Program-made: the position numbers and the translations under genes
NCBI GenBank assembly: GCA_020722815.1
Contig: DYKB01000015.1
Span: 1-64,000 of the forward strand
Origin: Caldithrix sp.
Lineage (GTDB): Bacteria > Zhuqueibacterota > Zhuqueibacteria > Thermofontimicrobiales > Sulfurfontimicrobiaceae
Direction: 5' to 3'
DNA: 64,000 nucleotides
Shown here: in pieces, positions 8,482 through 18,542 of the stretch
Position numbering within the stretch: position 1 is the first letter of the stretch
Layout of the letters: each line of letters opens with the position of its first letter
The notes under the pieces: generated by a model
What the model was told of the DNA's origin: nothing
The model's database searches: none
The model's input: the letters and a program-made list of their open reading frames with translations, nothing else

Positions 8482-8826
8482 TTAATATTCAATGATAACG
8501 GCAATCGCTGTAACGATAGAACGCATAATTTGTGGTGTCAGTGTTCCTAATTTCTGAATGAATCGTTGAACATCAACCCCACGCAATTGTAAAACATCTA
8601 CAGCAGATACTTTTGAAAGACCATTCTGTTTATCAGGTACAATGCGTACATGCCAGAGATTTTGATCGAGGTAATCTTTCCATTCTGTTAGTGGAGCCAC
8701 TAATTTTATAGGTAGTATACCAATTGCATCAGAATTAACTACCACCACAGGACGTGTTTTCCGAATTTCGGTTTCGATAGTCGGATCGAGATTCACCAAC
8801 CCAATATCACCGCGTTTGATATTCAT
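8482..8826 (-). CDS. MazF/PemK-family mRNA interferase toxin
   Basis: The start is the ATG at 8826 (MNIKRGDIGLVNLDPT), behind AAGGAGGGGATTTTTTTG; the longer ORF only extends into the antitoxin. It shows the MazF core RGDIGLVNLDPTIETEIRKTRPVVVV and the second conserved strand APLTEWK. MazF toxins cut mRNA at short specific sequences and arrest growth. It overlaps the upstream gene by 20 bp, the usual antitoxin-first layout with translational coupling. At 114 residues the length is normal and the gene looks intact. Cut-site specificity cannot be read from the sequence. Confidence 0.9.
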   Translation of the reverse strand: MNIKRGDIGLVNLDPTIETEIRKTRPVVVVNSDAIGILPIKLVAPLTEWKDYLDQNLWHVRIVPDKQNGLSKVSAVDVLQLRGVDVQRFIQKLGTLTPQIMRSIVTAIAVIIEY

Positions 8827-9079
8827 CAAAAAAATCCCCTCCTTGCCATTCCTGACGTTCATCGGAAGTCTGGTCATAATAAATTTTCATTAATTCGGCT
8901 TGTTTTGCCAACATTTTGTGCCGTTCTTCTAATGAAAGGAGCATTGAATTGAGTTGAGGAGATTCAAAATCAAAATCTTTCTCTGCCAATTCAATTAATA
9001 GCCGATAAGCAACCGGCAATTTTGAATTCGGCAATTGTTGAATGAGGTTTTGAATATCATTATAAGTAATTGTTTCCAT
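8807..9079 (-). CDS. Antitoxin partner of the MazF-type toxin
   Basis: An acidic, helical 90-residue protein (METITYNDIQNLIQQLP..) ending EWQGGDFFDEYQTR. The segment LSLEERHKMLAKQAELMKIYYDQ is typical of small antitoxins found next to MazF toxins. It probably binds and neutralises the toxin through its C-terminal tail and represses its own promoter through its N-terminal part; this is inferred from position, since I see no clear AbrB fold. No strong ribosome site is visible before the ATG (..TAGAGGCTTATTTTA). The 9080-9313 gap downstream holds AATTGACAATTC-type short repeats and no gene. Confidence 0.8.
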   Translation of the reverse strand: METITYNDIQNLIQQLPNSKLPVAYRLLIELAEKDFDFESPQLNSMLLSLEERHKMLAKQAELMKIYYDQTSDERQEWQGGDFFDEYQTR

Positions 9080-9313
9080 TAAAATAAGCCTCTATTGTTA
9101 CATGAGCTTTTAGCTGTTGTAGAAAACTTTTGATTTTATGAGTTTAAATTATATACATTACCTGAGAGACAAAGGTTCAAAGTGTACTGATCAATAAACG
9201 GATGATATATCCGCTCATTGACAATTCACAATTAACCATTCTTAATTGACAATTTTTCATTAATCAATGAATTATCAATTCAAAAAACAGCCATTCCAAA
9301 TCACGAAAACAAA

Positions 9314-9559
9314 TTATGCTTTTTTCTTAAAATAATTCCCCACCAGCACTAAAACCAGCACCACAACCCCTAGTACAACCACGACTCCAAACAGCTTATA
9401 AGCCAGATAACTAATCAAACGAAAAACCACGCCGGCCACCAATCCACCAATGGCGCCGAAAACCACGTATCCAATCAGTTGAAAACCATCTGCTTTTTGA
9501 ATTCGGGCGGCAATCAAACCAGCGATCACTCCAATTATTGTAAAAAGTGTGTGAGTCAT
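9314..9559 (-). CDS. Small membrane protein, GlsB/YeaQ/YmgE-like
   Basis: The start is at MTHTLFTIIGVIAGLIAARI, because GGAGGTG lies 11 bases upstream of that ATG and inside the longer ORF. The protein has about 81 residues with three hydrophobic helices and glycine-rich turns (GYVVFGAIGGLVAGVVF), ending in a basic NYFKKKA. This pattern fits the transglycosylase-associated GlsB/YeaQ/YmgE family of inner-membrane proteins, often induced by stress. It stands alone and there is no evidence on regulation. Confidence 0.65.
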   Translation of the reverse strand: MTHTLFTIIGVIAGLIAARIQKADGFQLIGYVVFGAIGGLVAGVVFRLISYLAYKLFGVVVVLGVVVLVLVLVGNYFKKKA

Positions 9560-9630
9560 TATATTGGACACCTCCATTAATTTTTTTTGGGTTAAGGCGA
9601 ATTAATTGAATATGAGCGGTAATTTACCAA

Positions 9631-9847
9631 TAGTGTTCGGCATACTTTATAAATTAGGGCTTAATACTAATTAAATTAATAAATTAAGTGTTATAAAATA
9701 TCAGTGACGATCACAGTCATTCCCGCATGTTTTTGGCGGGAATCCATCTTCGCTGAAACAATGGATGCCCGATAAAAGCATTCGGGCATGACTCGTCGGT
9801 CTATTTTGTAGAAATGGAAACCAATTTCTTGAGCGTGCCGAACACTA
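9631..9847 (-). repeat. AATAGTGTTCGGCA element, copy 2
   Basis: An uninterrupted 217-bp copy with ends TAGTGTTCGGCATAC and GTGCCGAACACTA. The inverted repeat continues outward (GGTAATTTACCAA before, TTGGTAATTTACC after). It is in reverse orientation to the copy at 3740-4129 and shares its CCCGCATGTTTTTGGCGGG and GATGCCCGATAAAAGCATTCGGGCAT palindromes. Confidence 0.8.
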
Positions 9848-10040
9848 TTGGTAATTTACCAGAAAATTTCAAAAATGTCAATGAAAAATTTTAAAATTGC
9901 CAGGAATGAATCGGGATAAATATCCCTCGATTCGTTCAATATTAAATTATTTAAATTTCAGACGAAAATTGCAACTCTCTTTGACTGACTGGAGTTAATG
10001 ATATATCAGTGAAAGTAAATCAGAATATCCCAAAAAATAT

Positions 10041-10149
10041 GGCCACAGAATCAAGCGGCCACAGAAATAAAATGGGCACTTATGAAAAAGCTCCTCAAGA
10101 TGAAGCATCCTGACTCAGTTTTTTTCTGTGGCCTCTCATTTCAGTGGCC
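10041..10149. repeat. GGCCACAGAA inverted repeat upstream of the subtilase gene
   Basis: GGCCACAGAATCAAGCGGCCACAGAAA on the left faces TTTCTGTGGCCTCTCATTTCAGTGGCC on the right, about 50 bases apart. It is a dispersed-repeat type palindrome. It lies 123 bases before the subtilase start and so within or close to its promoter region; 10150-10271 holds nothing else I can name. Confidence 0.65.
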
Positions 10150-10271
10150 TAGTTAAAATTCTCATTTTTGCTTAGATTGAATGGCCATTATCATTTTTCA
10201 ATTGTAGCATAAATTCAGAAATTATTGAGTTTTGATTCAAACAACCCATTCACTTTACAAAAGTATTTCTC

Positions 10272-13200
10272 ATGCAATTAAAAACAAAATTTGTCATTAT
10301 CTTCAATTTTCTGCTCATTTTTTTCCCTCAAATTTTCAGCATACAAGCGGCTGATTCTCATGAGTTTATTATTAAACTAAAACCGGAAATCAGCTTGGAG
10401 GAGTTTGAAATCCAATTCTCGCAGCAGCTTTCTCAATATCAACTCCAGAAAAGTATGCAAAAATCTTACAGCATCAATCGACTACTGGATTTCAGGACAA
10501 TCCCGAATTCGCAATTAAAAAAATCTCTTATAATGACTATCTATAAATTGACTATCTCTGGTGAAATTTCAAGTGCGGATTTTTTATCCAAAATTTCACA
10601 GATGCCGGAGGTGATCTATGCGCATCCAAACCATGTCTATCGCATCGACCAGACTGCAGGCGATCCCTATTTTTCGCAGCTCTGGGGATTGCAGGCTATT
10701 CAGGTGGAACAGGCCTGGCTCAAGACGCGCGGGACCGCGAATGTACTAGTTACAATTATCGATACAGGCATTGATTATTTCCATGAAGATTTACAGCAAA
10801 ATATCTGGATTAATCCCGGCGAGGATTTGAATCAGAGTGGAAAGGTGGATCAATCGGATTTTAATGGAATCGATGATGATGGAAATGGTTTTATCGATGA
10901 TGTGCACGGATGGGACTTTACGGACGCACCAGTTTACCCGGATGCGGGGGATTATGCCCAGCCGGATGCGGATCCAATGGATGAACACGGTCATGGAACC
11001 CAAGTCGCAGGCATCATCAGCGCGGTGGCGAATAATAATCTGGGAATAGCCGGTATTGCTCCTGAATGCCGGCTGCTGAATCTGCGCGCCGGCACGGCTC
11101 AGGGACTGCTGGAAGAGGACGATGTGGCTTCGGCAATTGTCTACGCCGTGGCGATGGGTTCCAGAATCATCAATATGAGCTTCGGGGATGTCGTGGCTTC
11201 ACCACTTTTAAAAGATATCATTCAATTTGCCCATCACCAAAATTGCGTTTTAATCGCCTCCGCTGGCAATAGCGCCACTGATGCGATTCATTTTCCCTCT
11301 GGTTTTCAGGAGACGATTTCGGTCGGGGCAATTTCAGAGGATTTTATATTGGCCAGCTATTCCAATTATGGCACATCGGTCGATCTCGTTGCGCCAGGCG
11401 TTAATATCTATACAACTTCGCTAAAAAATACTTATCAAACTTTTGGCGGGACGTCTGCTGCGGCACCTTTTGTCGCAGGGGTGACAGCGCTGCTATTGTC
11501 GATGGAACCAGATTTATCGAATGAGAATGTCAGAGGAATTTTGACAGGTACTGCCCACGATCTGGGTCAAACCGGGTGGGATAGCTACTATGGCGCTGGC
11601 ATGGTGAATGCCTTCCGGGCAATAAATTATCAAAATAATCCTGTCACTGAAATAACCGCACCTTCGTTAAACTCAGGCTGGTTTTCGGATTTTATCACTA
11701 TTTGCGGTACGGCATCGAGTGCGTTATTAGAAAAATATATTCTGGAATATGGCGAAGGTGTCAATCCCACGAATTATGAAACAATCCTCGAAGTCCAAAA
11801 TCGACAGCTTGTTCAGGATAGTCTGGGGAGGTGGGATATTCAAAATCTACCGGAAGGAGTTTATACGCTGGCACTCCGGCTATTAAACAAAGATGGTTCT
11901 GAAACAGCAGATTTTGTCACCATTTCAATCGATCGAACACCACCCAAAATTCAGAATATCCAGATGAAAGAAATGCTTTATCGCGAAAATCGTTCGGTTT
12001 TGCTTGAATTTGAAACCGATGATGTTTGTAAAGCGGAAATCTGGTATCGCGCGAAAGGATTGGGTAAGCCTTTCCAAAAAATAAATCCGGAGTATATAAC
12101 CAATCAGCATCGAATTCACCTGACCAGCGAAATTGTACCAGCAGAAGCGGAATTTTACATCCAGGTACAAAATCAGAGTCATCTGTTGGCAATCGATAAT
12201 AATCAGGATAAATATTACGAATTGAATCTAAACTATCCTCCAATCGATATCAGTCATTATGTTCCAACACCCAATTTTCTCCCGGCGGGCTATTTATTGG
12301 CAAAAGCGAGCGATTTTAACCAAAATGATGCTCCAGAAATCATCTTGAATGAATATCAGGATAAAAATTCTTTTGGTTTTTTAAAAATATTTGAATATTC
12401 CGCCGATGGCTTTCAGGAAATCTTTCGCTCCGACCGGATCGCTATCCCAAAGGACTGGGGGGACAGTGATGGCGATGGCAGGCTGGAAATTCTGGCAAAT
12501 GCCGGACCGGTGAGTTTTATCTATGAAGCGATCTCGCCAAAAGCTTTCCCCAGTCAGATCATCTGGGTGAATGATAACGATTTCTGGGCCAGCCGGATTG
12601 CGGACCTGGATGGAGATGGCCGCGGTGAAATCATTGGCCGTCAGAAAGATACGTTTATGATTTACGAAACCATTGCCGACAACCAATACACTTTAATTGA
12701 TTCACTGCCCAATTTTACGACAGGGTCCAATATCACAGGCGTTGCCCATTCAGAGATTGCTGATTTTGACCACGATGGCAAGCTGGAAATTTTGCTGGGC
12801 GATTACGATGGGGACATTTATCTCTATGAAGCCGTTGCCGACAATCGCTTTGCCCCCATCTGGTCGGCAAAGATGCCGCTGATGGATACGATTGACTTCC
12901 TGGCTTCCGGTGATTATTATGGCGATGGAAAAATCGAATTCGCGGTGGGATGTCACTCCTCACCGGATCTCGATCTGGAACATGAATACGACAGCCGTCA
13001 CTGGAATTGGCGGATTTATCAGTCCGATGGTGATAATTCATTTAAAATGGTTTGGGAGCAGAATTTTTTCGGTTTTTTTGAGCCGCAAGATTTTGATAGC
13101 GGTGCCAATTCAGGTGATTGTGATAATGACGGCCGGGATGAACTAATCCTGACCCTCTTTCCAAATGCCTATATCGTGAATTTCAATCCAGATACCCAAA

Positions 13201-14480
13201 AATTTTCCCTGCAGTGGTTTCATACACCAGCGCAAAGCAATTCTATCGTATTTTTAAGTTTAGCAGATGGTATCAATCAATTTTATTTCAATAGTGGTGA
13301 AAAAATCAATGGATTTCAATCGATCAATTTCGAGAGTGCCTTGGCCACTCCTTTGAATCTGAAGGCTACGATACTGGATACAAATCAGGTTGTCCTTTCA
13401 TGGCTGCCTGTAAATGATGCTGAAAATTACGACCTCTATCGTGGCCAGACCAGTGAAGACATGAAACCAATCGCCCGGACAGTAACGACATCTTATCGGG
13501 ACACACTGGTTGAAAAAGATCAATCTTATCAGTATGTAATACAGGCAGTAAACGCAATGATGCAAAGCCGATTCAGCCCGCCAGTTCAGGTGCATCTCAG
13601 TGCCCGGCCATTTTTAAAACAAGTAGAAGCCCTCTCATCAACCCAAATTCGGGTTCAATTTAGTGAACCCCTCAATTATTCAGCCCGAAAGATTGAAAAT
13701 TATTTGATTGATGATGGCGAAATAGTACTTTCATCAGTCATTTATCATCGTTCAGGTGAAACGGTTATCCTGACAACCGTCGAATCGCTGCAAGCGTCTG
13801 AAAATTATACAATAAAAGTCCAGAATCTGTTTGATTTGGACAATATGCCCATTTTAACAAACAATAGCGAAGCAATCTTTCAGGTTCCGCCAGTAGAAAA
13901 TTCATTTTATCTCATTCAATGCCAGCTCGTTTCGCAAAATCACATTCAATTGCAATTTAATAAAGCATTGGACCCTTCCTCCATATCCAATCCTCAAAAT
14001 TATAAAATTGAACCAGCGATCGAAATCCAAAAGGCAAGTCTTCATCCGGCACGAAGCGATTGGGTTGAACTCCTATTGAGCCCACTGCGTCCACTGGGAG
14101 CTTATGGTGAAATTTACTATTTAACAGTGAAAAATCTTCAAAGCGTGGCTGGAATAAAAATTCGGCCGGGATATGGTGATCGAACTTCACTTGTATTTTT
14201 TAAAACAGATTTATCCCAGGTAGCCACTTATCCCAATCCTTATCGGATTGGACACGAAGAAATACCTTTTAAATTTATCAATTTGACCCAAAATGCGGAA
14301 ATAAAAATATTGAATTTAAACGGAAGATTAATAAAAACGCTACAGGAAACCAATGGTGATGGCGGATTGGAGTGGGATTTATGTGATGAAAATGGAAATC
14401 ATATCGTTTCAGGAATTTACTTATATTTAATTAAGAACGAACAGCAGGAAAAAATCGGAAAATTTGCCATAATCAGATAG
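10272..14480 (+). CDS. Secreted subtilisin-like protease with FG-GAP repeats, FnIII and T9SS sorting domain
   Basis: A signal peptide (about 1-27) and a propeptide precede an S8 peptidase domain with Asp164 (IIDTGID), His241 (HGHGTQVAG) and Ser395 (GGTSAAAPF), so the triad is complete. A Ca-binding-like insert (DFNGIDDDGNGFIDD) follows the Asp. About residues 680-960 are repeated acidic blades (DSDGDGRLEI, DLDGDGRGEI, DFDHDGKLEI, DCDNDGRDEL) of the VCBS/FG-GAP type. A fibronectin-III-like module (about 1024-1110) and two SbsA/Big-like modules (about 1115-1310) follow. The last 80 residues (YPNPYRIG.., GRLIKTL, SGIYLYLIKN) form a type A T9SS sorting domain. It is probably a cell-surface or released protein-degrading enzyme. 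At 1402 residues it is the largest product in the window. Confidence 0.92.
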   Translation: MQLKTKFVIIFNFLLIFFPQIFSIQAADSHEFIIKLKPEISLEEFEIQFSQQLSQYQLQKSMQKSYSINRLLDFRTIPNSQLKKSLIMTIYKLTISGEISSADFLSKISQMPEVIYAHPNHVYRIDQTAGDPYFSQLWGLQAIQVEQAWLKTRGTANVLVTIIDTGIDYFHEDLQQNIWINPGEDLNQSGKVDQSDFNGIDDDGNGFIDDVHGWDFTDAPVYPDAGDYAQPDADPMDEHGHGTQVAGIISAVANNNLGIAGIAPECRLLNLRAGTAQGLLEEDDVASAIVYAVAMGSRIINMSFGDVVASPLLKDIIQFAHHQNCVLIASAGNSATDAIHFPSGFQETISVGAISEDFILASYSNYGTSVDLVAPGVNIYTTSLKNTYQTFGGTSAAAPFVAGVTALLLSMEPDLSNENVRGILTGTAHDLGQTGWDSYYGAGMVNAFRAINYQNNPVTEITAPSLNSGWFSDFITICGTASSALLEKYILEYGEGVNPTNYETILEVQNRQLVQDSLGRWDIQNLPEGVYTLALRLLNKDGSETADFVTISIDRTPPKIQNIQMKEMLYRENRSVLLEFETDDVCKAEIWYRAKGLGKPFQKINPEYITNQHRIHLTSEIVPAEAEFYIQVQNQSHLLAIDNNQDKYYELNLNYPPIDISHYVPTPNFLPAGYLLAKASDFNQNDAPEIILNEYQDKNSFGFLKIFEYSADGFQEIFRSDRIAIPKDWGDSDGDGRLEILANAGPVSFIYEAISPKAFPSQIIWVNDNDFWASRIADLDGDGRGEIIGRQKDTFMIYETIADNQYTLIDSLPNFTTGSNITGVAHSEIADFDHDGKLEILLGDYDGDIYLYEAVADNRFAPIWSAKMPLMDTIDFLASGDYYGDGKIEFAVGCHSSPDLDLEHEYDSRHWNWRIYQSDGDNSFKMVWEQNFFGFFEPQDFDSGANSGDCDNDGRDELILTLFPNAYIVNFNPDTQKFSLQWFHTPAQSNSIVFLSLADGINQFYFNSGEKINGFQSINFESALATPLNLKATILDTNQVVLSWLPVNDAENYDLYRGQTSEDMKPIARTVTTSYRDTLVEKDQSYQYVIQAVNAMMQSRFSPPVQVHLSARPFLKQVEALSSTQIRVQFSEPLNYSARKIENYLIDDGEIVLSSVIYHRSGETVILTTVESLQASENYTIKVQNLFDLDNMPILTNNSEAIFQVPPVENSFYLIQCQLVSQNHIQLQFNKALDPSSISNPQNYKIEPAIEIQKASLHPARSDWVELLLSPLRPLGAYGEIYYLTVKNLQSVAGIKIRPGYGDRTSLVFFKTDLSQVATYPNPYRIGHEEIPFKFINLTQNAEIKILNLNGRLIKTLQETNGDGGLEWDLCDENGNHIVSGIYLYLIKNEQQEKIGKFAIIR

Positions 14481-14484
14481 ATGT

Positions 14485-14535
14485 GTTGAATAATTGTCAG
14501 CGTGATATCAAAATATCATCCGACAATTATTCAAC
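14485..14535. terminator. Long 14-bp hairpin after the subtilase gene
   Basis: GTTGAATAATTGTC and GACAATTATTCAAC are perfect complements. A second small stem (GATAT/ATATC) sits within the loop. It begins four bases after the subtilase stop and ends 40 bases before coaE. There is no T tract, so it may be a transcript-stabilising hairpin rather than a classical terminator. Confidence 0.5.
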
Positions 14536-14574
14536 TCTCTATCCTTACTTGATGAACAAAATGCGAGGAAATGC

Positions 14575-15186
14575 ATGTTAGTTGTTGGTTTGACAGGTGG
14601 AATTGGCACAGGCAAATCTGAAGTCAGCCAGAAATTCGCTGAGTCAGGTGCTGTCATTCGCTATGCGGATCAGATGGCGCATCAAATCACCAACACAAAC
14701 CAACAGGTAATCCAGGCTATTAAAGATAATTTCGGAAGCGAGTGTTATCTTCCTTCCGGAGAATTGGATCGTAAAAAGTTGGGCCAACTTGTATTTTCCA
14801 AACCAGAAGCATTAAAAAACCTCAACCAAATTGTACATCCGCATCTCATTCAAAAAATCAGAAATGAGATTCAAAATTATCGAAAAAAACCAGGATCCCC
14901 TGTTTTGATTATCGAGATGGCTATTCTTTTTGAACTTGAGATGGAAATGGATTTTGATTTGGTTATTGTTGTGACCGCTCCTGTTTTAAGCATTATCAAA
15001 CGGCTAAAAACACGTGACAATCTTACGCAGGATGAAATTTTAGACCGTTTACAGGCTCAGTTACCCCAGCATTATAAAGAACAACGGGCGGACATACTAA
15101 TTCGAAATAATTCCGATTTAATACATCTCGACCAGCAGGTCAAGCGAATTTGGGCAGAATTATTGAAAAAGTCATATCAGCCATAA
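14575..15186 (+). CDS. coaE: Dephospho-CoA kinase
   Basis: Catalyses the last step of coenzyme A synthesis, ATP-dependent 3'-phosphorylation of dephospho-CoA. The P-loop GGIGTGKS is at residues 8-15. The family motif RYADQMAHQI follows, then LDRKKLGQLVFS, IVHPHLIQKI, and the lid/CoA-binding segment VIVVTAPVLSIIKRLKTRD. The 203-residue length matches bacterial CoaE. The ATG has GCGAGGAAATGC just upstream. It lies alone between the subtilase hairpin and a small convergent gene. Confidence 0.96.
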   Translation: MLVVGLTGGIGTGKSEVSQKFAESGAVIRYADQMAHQITNTNQQVIQAIKDNFGSECYLPSGELDRKKLGQLVFSKPEALKNLNQIVHPHLIQKIRNEIQNYRKKPGSPVLIIEMAILFELEMEMDFDLVIVVTAPVLSIIKRLKTRDNLTQDEILDRLQAQLPQHYKEQRADILIRNNSDLIHLDQQVKRIWAELLKKSYQP

Positions 15187-15235
15187 AAAAATTTCTGTGT
15201 TAATCCAGACCAGTTAATACACCATTATGAAGAGA

Positions 15236-15430
15236 TTACTTCCGGATATAGCCACTGCATTTTTCGCCTTTGCACATCCGACATTCAAAAAACCAGCCAG
15301 TATCGGCATCATCTTCTTCCAAAGAAAAATTTTCATCATCGAATTCATCTTCATCTTTGACAGGACAGATGGCTGCCATGGTTTTTAAGGCCTTTTCCTG
15401 GCCGGTGCTATGTGTTTTAAAATTAAACAT
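15236..15430 (-). CDS. Small acidic Cys-containing protein of unknown function
   Basis: A 64-residue protein starting MFNFKTHSTGQEKALKTM. AAGGGGGTATTCT lies directly before the ATG at 15430, so I reject the longer ORF start. The centre is strongly acidic (KDEDEFDDENFSLEEDDAD) and the C-terminus carries closely spaced cysteines in CRMCKGEKCSGYI, with another Cys at AAICPV. Four cysteines could bind a metal, but this is inference. I do not recognise the family. It is convergent with coaE and 50 bases from it. Confidence 0.6.
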   Translation of the reverse strand: MFNFKTHSTGQEKALKTMAAICPVKDEDEFDDENFSLEEDDADTGWFFECRMCKGEKCSGYIRK

Positions 15431-15457
15431 AGAATACCCCCTTAGATAAAAAAACAT

Positions 15458-16059
15458 AATTTAAGTTTTAAAAAATTTATTAAAAATTGACTCAGCGTCA
15501 GGACTATTCATTTTAAAACAGATAATATCCCCAATGAAAAATCCCTTCTAAAAACTTTCGCACAGAAACAATTTATATGCCTTAATTCCATACCAAAATC
15601 AAATTCTAAGTCATTTGATTGTAATTATAATTCGGCCTTCTATTAACTTGTTATTTTTGATTAAATTAAATCTAAGGAGATAATTACTAAAAATTCTGGC
15701 AGGCCATTGCATTGTAAAAAAAATGCATTTTTCTGATTCAAAAGTCATTTTTTAATTGAAAATTATGACAAAAATTTCATATATATTAAATCAACAGGAG
15801 ACAGTGCCTTATTTTGAGTCAATTTTTTATCATTCTTAATTCTATTTAGTGTCGGTCCGCAAACGCTCCGATTCTGTCATAGCGAGGAGCGTTTTTGGCG
15901 ACGCAGCAATCTCCGCTGTTATTCAAGGGGATTGCTGCGGCAAAAAACGCCTTGCCATGACAGAATTGGATATTTTCGAACAAACACTAAGTATATGAAC
16001 CCAAAAATGTATGAACGTGCTATTAACGCACCAAAAATTATTTAATTGATAATGATCCG
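15458..16059. other. AT-rich intergenic region containing one TAGTGTCTGTCCG element
   Basis: About 600 bases without a supported ORF. Apart from the repeat at 15847-15989 it is plain AT-rich sequence. It must contain the promoters of the small acidic gene (leftward) and comEC (rightward), but no clear -35/-10 pair stands out. Confidence 0.5.
15847..15989 (+). repeat. TAGTGTCTGTCCG element, copy 2
   Basis: The left end is TAGTGTCGGTCCGCAAA and the right end TTTTCGAACAAACACTA, with the CATAGCGAGGAGCG../..CGCCTTGCCATGAC inner palindrome. It is 143 bp with TA at both borders, 70 bases upstream of comEC. Confidence 0.85.
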
Positions 16060-18471
16060 ATGAAACAACCTTTATTATATATTTTACTTCCACTTATTAT
16101 GGGAATTTTTCTTGGCCATGCGCTCCAAATTCCCTTGATCGACCTGTCAATCTGTCTGGCTGTTTTTCTGATTATCTCCTTTCTTGTAATTTATCTGACA
16201 TCCGGGGAAAAATCGCTACTCACCGAATTTCTGTTTTTGGCAGTCATTTTCGTGTTTGGCTTATTTCGGGTACGCTTTTCAGCAGAAAATTTGAATCCGC
16301 ATCATATTTCGAATTTTCCAGATTATTATAACAAACAGATTGCCGTTATCGGTATCATTGATAGCCAACCCGAAATTCGAAAGGAGAATCTGGTTTTTCA
16401 ATTCAATTTAACGAATCTATTGATTAATCAGGATCAACCACTCTTACAGGGGAAAATACAGGTTTATTTAAGAGTCAAAAATCTAATTCTAAAATATGGT
16501 GATAAACTCAATTTAGTTGGGATACTTAAGCGTGCGCCCGGACAGCGAAATCCTGGTGCTTTTGATTACGCTGAATATCTCGAGTTAAAAAAAATACATG
16601 GCCTATTATGGGTTTCAGATAGCTCGGGGGTTCAATATCTGGCTCACGAACCGCCTGGCTGGTTATTTGAAAATATCGCTTACCCATTGAATCAATTTCT
16701 TTCCCAAAAAATCGATCAAATCTTTGAAATGGAAGTTGCCATCTTTTTCAAAGCGATTTTTCTGGGAAAACGGCAACAAATTACGCCCGATTTTCAGACA
16801 GCTTTAAGCCAAACCGGGACAAGCCACATTCTGGCCGTCTCAGGGCTACATACTGGCTTTATTTTAATGATCATCTGGCTCTTTTTGCGCTTTTTGCGAC
16901 TGCCGCCGCGCTATACAGCATTGTTATCAATTCTCGGATTGCTGATTTTTGCCATGATCACTGATCTGAAAGCGCCAGTGGTCCGGGCTTCAATTATGGC
17001 TGGTGTTTTTCTCATGGGAGTCCAATTTCAGAAGTTTCGGAATGGCTATAATACTTTAGCTTTGGCTGCGCTCATTATTTTGCTCATCAACCCTCATTCA
17101 CTTTTTCAAGTTGGATTTCAATTATCATTTATGGCGGTTCTTTCAATTCTCTACCTATATCCACGGCTTCGGCAATTCGTTCTAAAAACGCCCATTTTAA
17201 CACTTCCTTACCATCAAAAATGGCTTAAATATCTGATTGATCTATTCTTAATCAGCCTGGCTGTTCAAATTGGAACATTACCATTCACCTTAAATTACTT
17301 TTTCATCCTCCCGTTTTTAGGTATACTGGCGAATATTTTTGTTATTCCGCTGGTGGGATTAATCCTTTCGTTGGGAATTGTAGCCATTTTGTTCAGTTTT
17401 ATCTCTGCGTGGCTGGCATCATTTTATGTTGAAGTTGTTCAATTTCTGGTGTGGTATATCAAAAACGGGATTCAACTTATGGCCAGTTTACCGGGTAGTC
17501 ATTTCTATTTTCCCCAACCGCCATTTGTCTGGATAGTCTTCTATTTTATTTTTATTCTGCTCATAACACAATGGGAAAATTTCCGGTTACGAAAAATTTG
17601 TATCATTTTTATATTATTAATCATGAATTTGGCAACTTGGAAATCGATTTTTTCTGACCCTCCTCAACTACAGATTCTTAATTTTGATGTCGGACAGGGT
17701 GATGCGGCGCTGATCCAATTTCCAAATGGACCCAATATCCTGATTGATGCCGGTGAAGCAAATGATGATTTTGACACCGGACAGCAAATTATTGCCCCTT
17801 ATCTGCGCCAAAATGGAATTTTTCAGTTGGATTATGTTTTTATCACGCATCCACATCGTGATCATACCGGTGGAATTCCATTTTTATTGAAAAATTTCCG
17901 GGTGGGACAGCTTTTATGGAGTCCCTGGCATCAGAATTCACCTGAGTATCAAAAAATTCGTGAACTTGCGGAAAACTTAAAAATCAATCAAAAAATAATA
18001 ACTCGCGGTGAAATAATTAAAATTTCTCCAGAAATCGAGATCTGGATTTTACATCCCCCACTTGCCGATAAAATTGAAAATAGCCATTTCATCGATCTGG
18101 ATGAAAATAATTCTTCTCTGGTGATGAAAATTATTTATGGTCAAAATAGTTTTTTATTTATGGGGGATGCAGAATTCGCGGCTGAAACAAATTTGCTCGG
18201 TTACGGAAGTCTCTTACAATCTGATTATCTGAAAGTCGGTCACCATGGAAGTATTTCATCGACTTCAACGCCATTTTTAAATTATGTAAAACCGACACTG
18301 GCTGCAATTTCAGTGGGAGAGTATAATCGATTTAATCAACCTTCACCTGTCATTATTTCACGGCTTAAATCAAATCAGGTACAAATTTTGCGAACCGACC
18401 TCGACCAGGCGATTTTCTTAAAATCTGATGGTCAAAGGATACAACGAATCCTTTGGAAAAAAAAAAATTGA
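16060..18471 (+). CDS. comEC: ComEC/Rec2 DNA-uptake channel protein
   Basis: An 803-residue polytopic membrane protein with the three-part ComEC layout. An N-terminal DUF4131 region (about 1-190) has its first membrane helices and an OB-like segment (GDKLNLVGILKRAPGQRNPGAFDYAEYL). The Competence domain (about 215-500) has the signature TSHILAVSGLHTGFI and many helices. A C-terminal metallo-beta-lactamase-like domain (about 540-790) has VGQGDAALIQFP, THPHRDHTGGI and KVGHHGS, so the metal ligands look intact. ComEC transports single-stranded DNA across the inner membrane in natural transformation. The ATG follows TAATGATCCG; the ribosome site is weak. No other competence gene is adjacent. Confidence 0.95.
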   Translation: MKQPLLYILLPLIMGIFLGHALQIPLIDLSICLAVFLIISFLVIYLTSGEKSLLTEFLFLAVIFVFGLFRVRFSAENLNPHHISNFPDYYNKQIAVIGIIDSQPEIRKENLVFQFNLTNLLINQDQPLLQGKIQVYLRVKNLILKYGDKLNLVGILKRAPGQRNPGAFDYAEYLELKKIHGLLWVSDSSGVQYLAHEPPGWLFENIAYPLNQFLSQKIDQIFEMEVAIFFKAIFLGKRQQITPDFQTALSQTGTSHILAVSGLHTGFILMIIWLFLRFLRLPPRYTALLSILGLLIFAMITDLKAPVVRASIMAGVFLMGVQFQKFRNGYNTLALAALIILLINPHSLFQVGFQLSFMAVLSILYLYPRLRQFVLKTPILTLPYHQKWLKYLIDLFLISLAVQIGTLPFTLNYFFILPFLGILANIFVIPLVGLILSLGIVAILFSFISAWLASFYVEVVQFLVWYIKNGIQLMASLPGSHFYFPQPPFVWIVFYFIFILLITQWENFRLRKICIIFILLIMNLATWKSIFSDPPQLQILNFDVGQGDAALIQFPNGPNILIDAGEANDDFDTGQQIIAPYLRQNGIFQLDYVFITHPHRDHTGGIPFLLKNFRVGQLLWSPWHQNSPEYQKIRELAENLKINQKIITRGEIIKISPEIEIWILHPPLADKIENSHFIDLDENNSSLVMKIIYGQNSFLFMGDAEFAAETNLLGYGSLLQSDYLKVGHHGSISSTSTPFLNYVKPTLAAISVGEYNRFNQPSPVIISRLKSNQVQILRTDLDQAIFLKSDGQRIQRILWKKKN

Positions 18472-18542
18472 CCGCTGGTCGCACTGAGTCCAATCGGGAA
18501 TTTTTCGATACCATCAATTATTAAACGTACGTTAGTTATGCT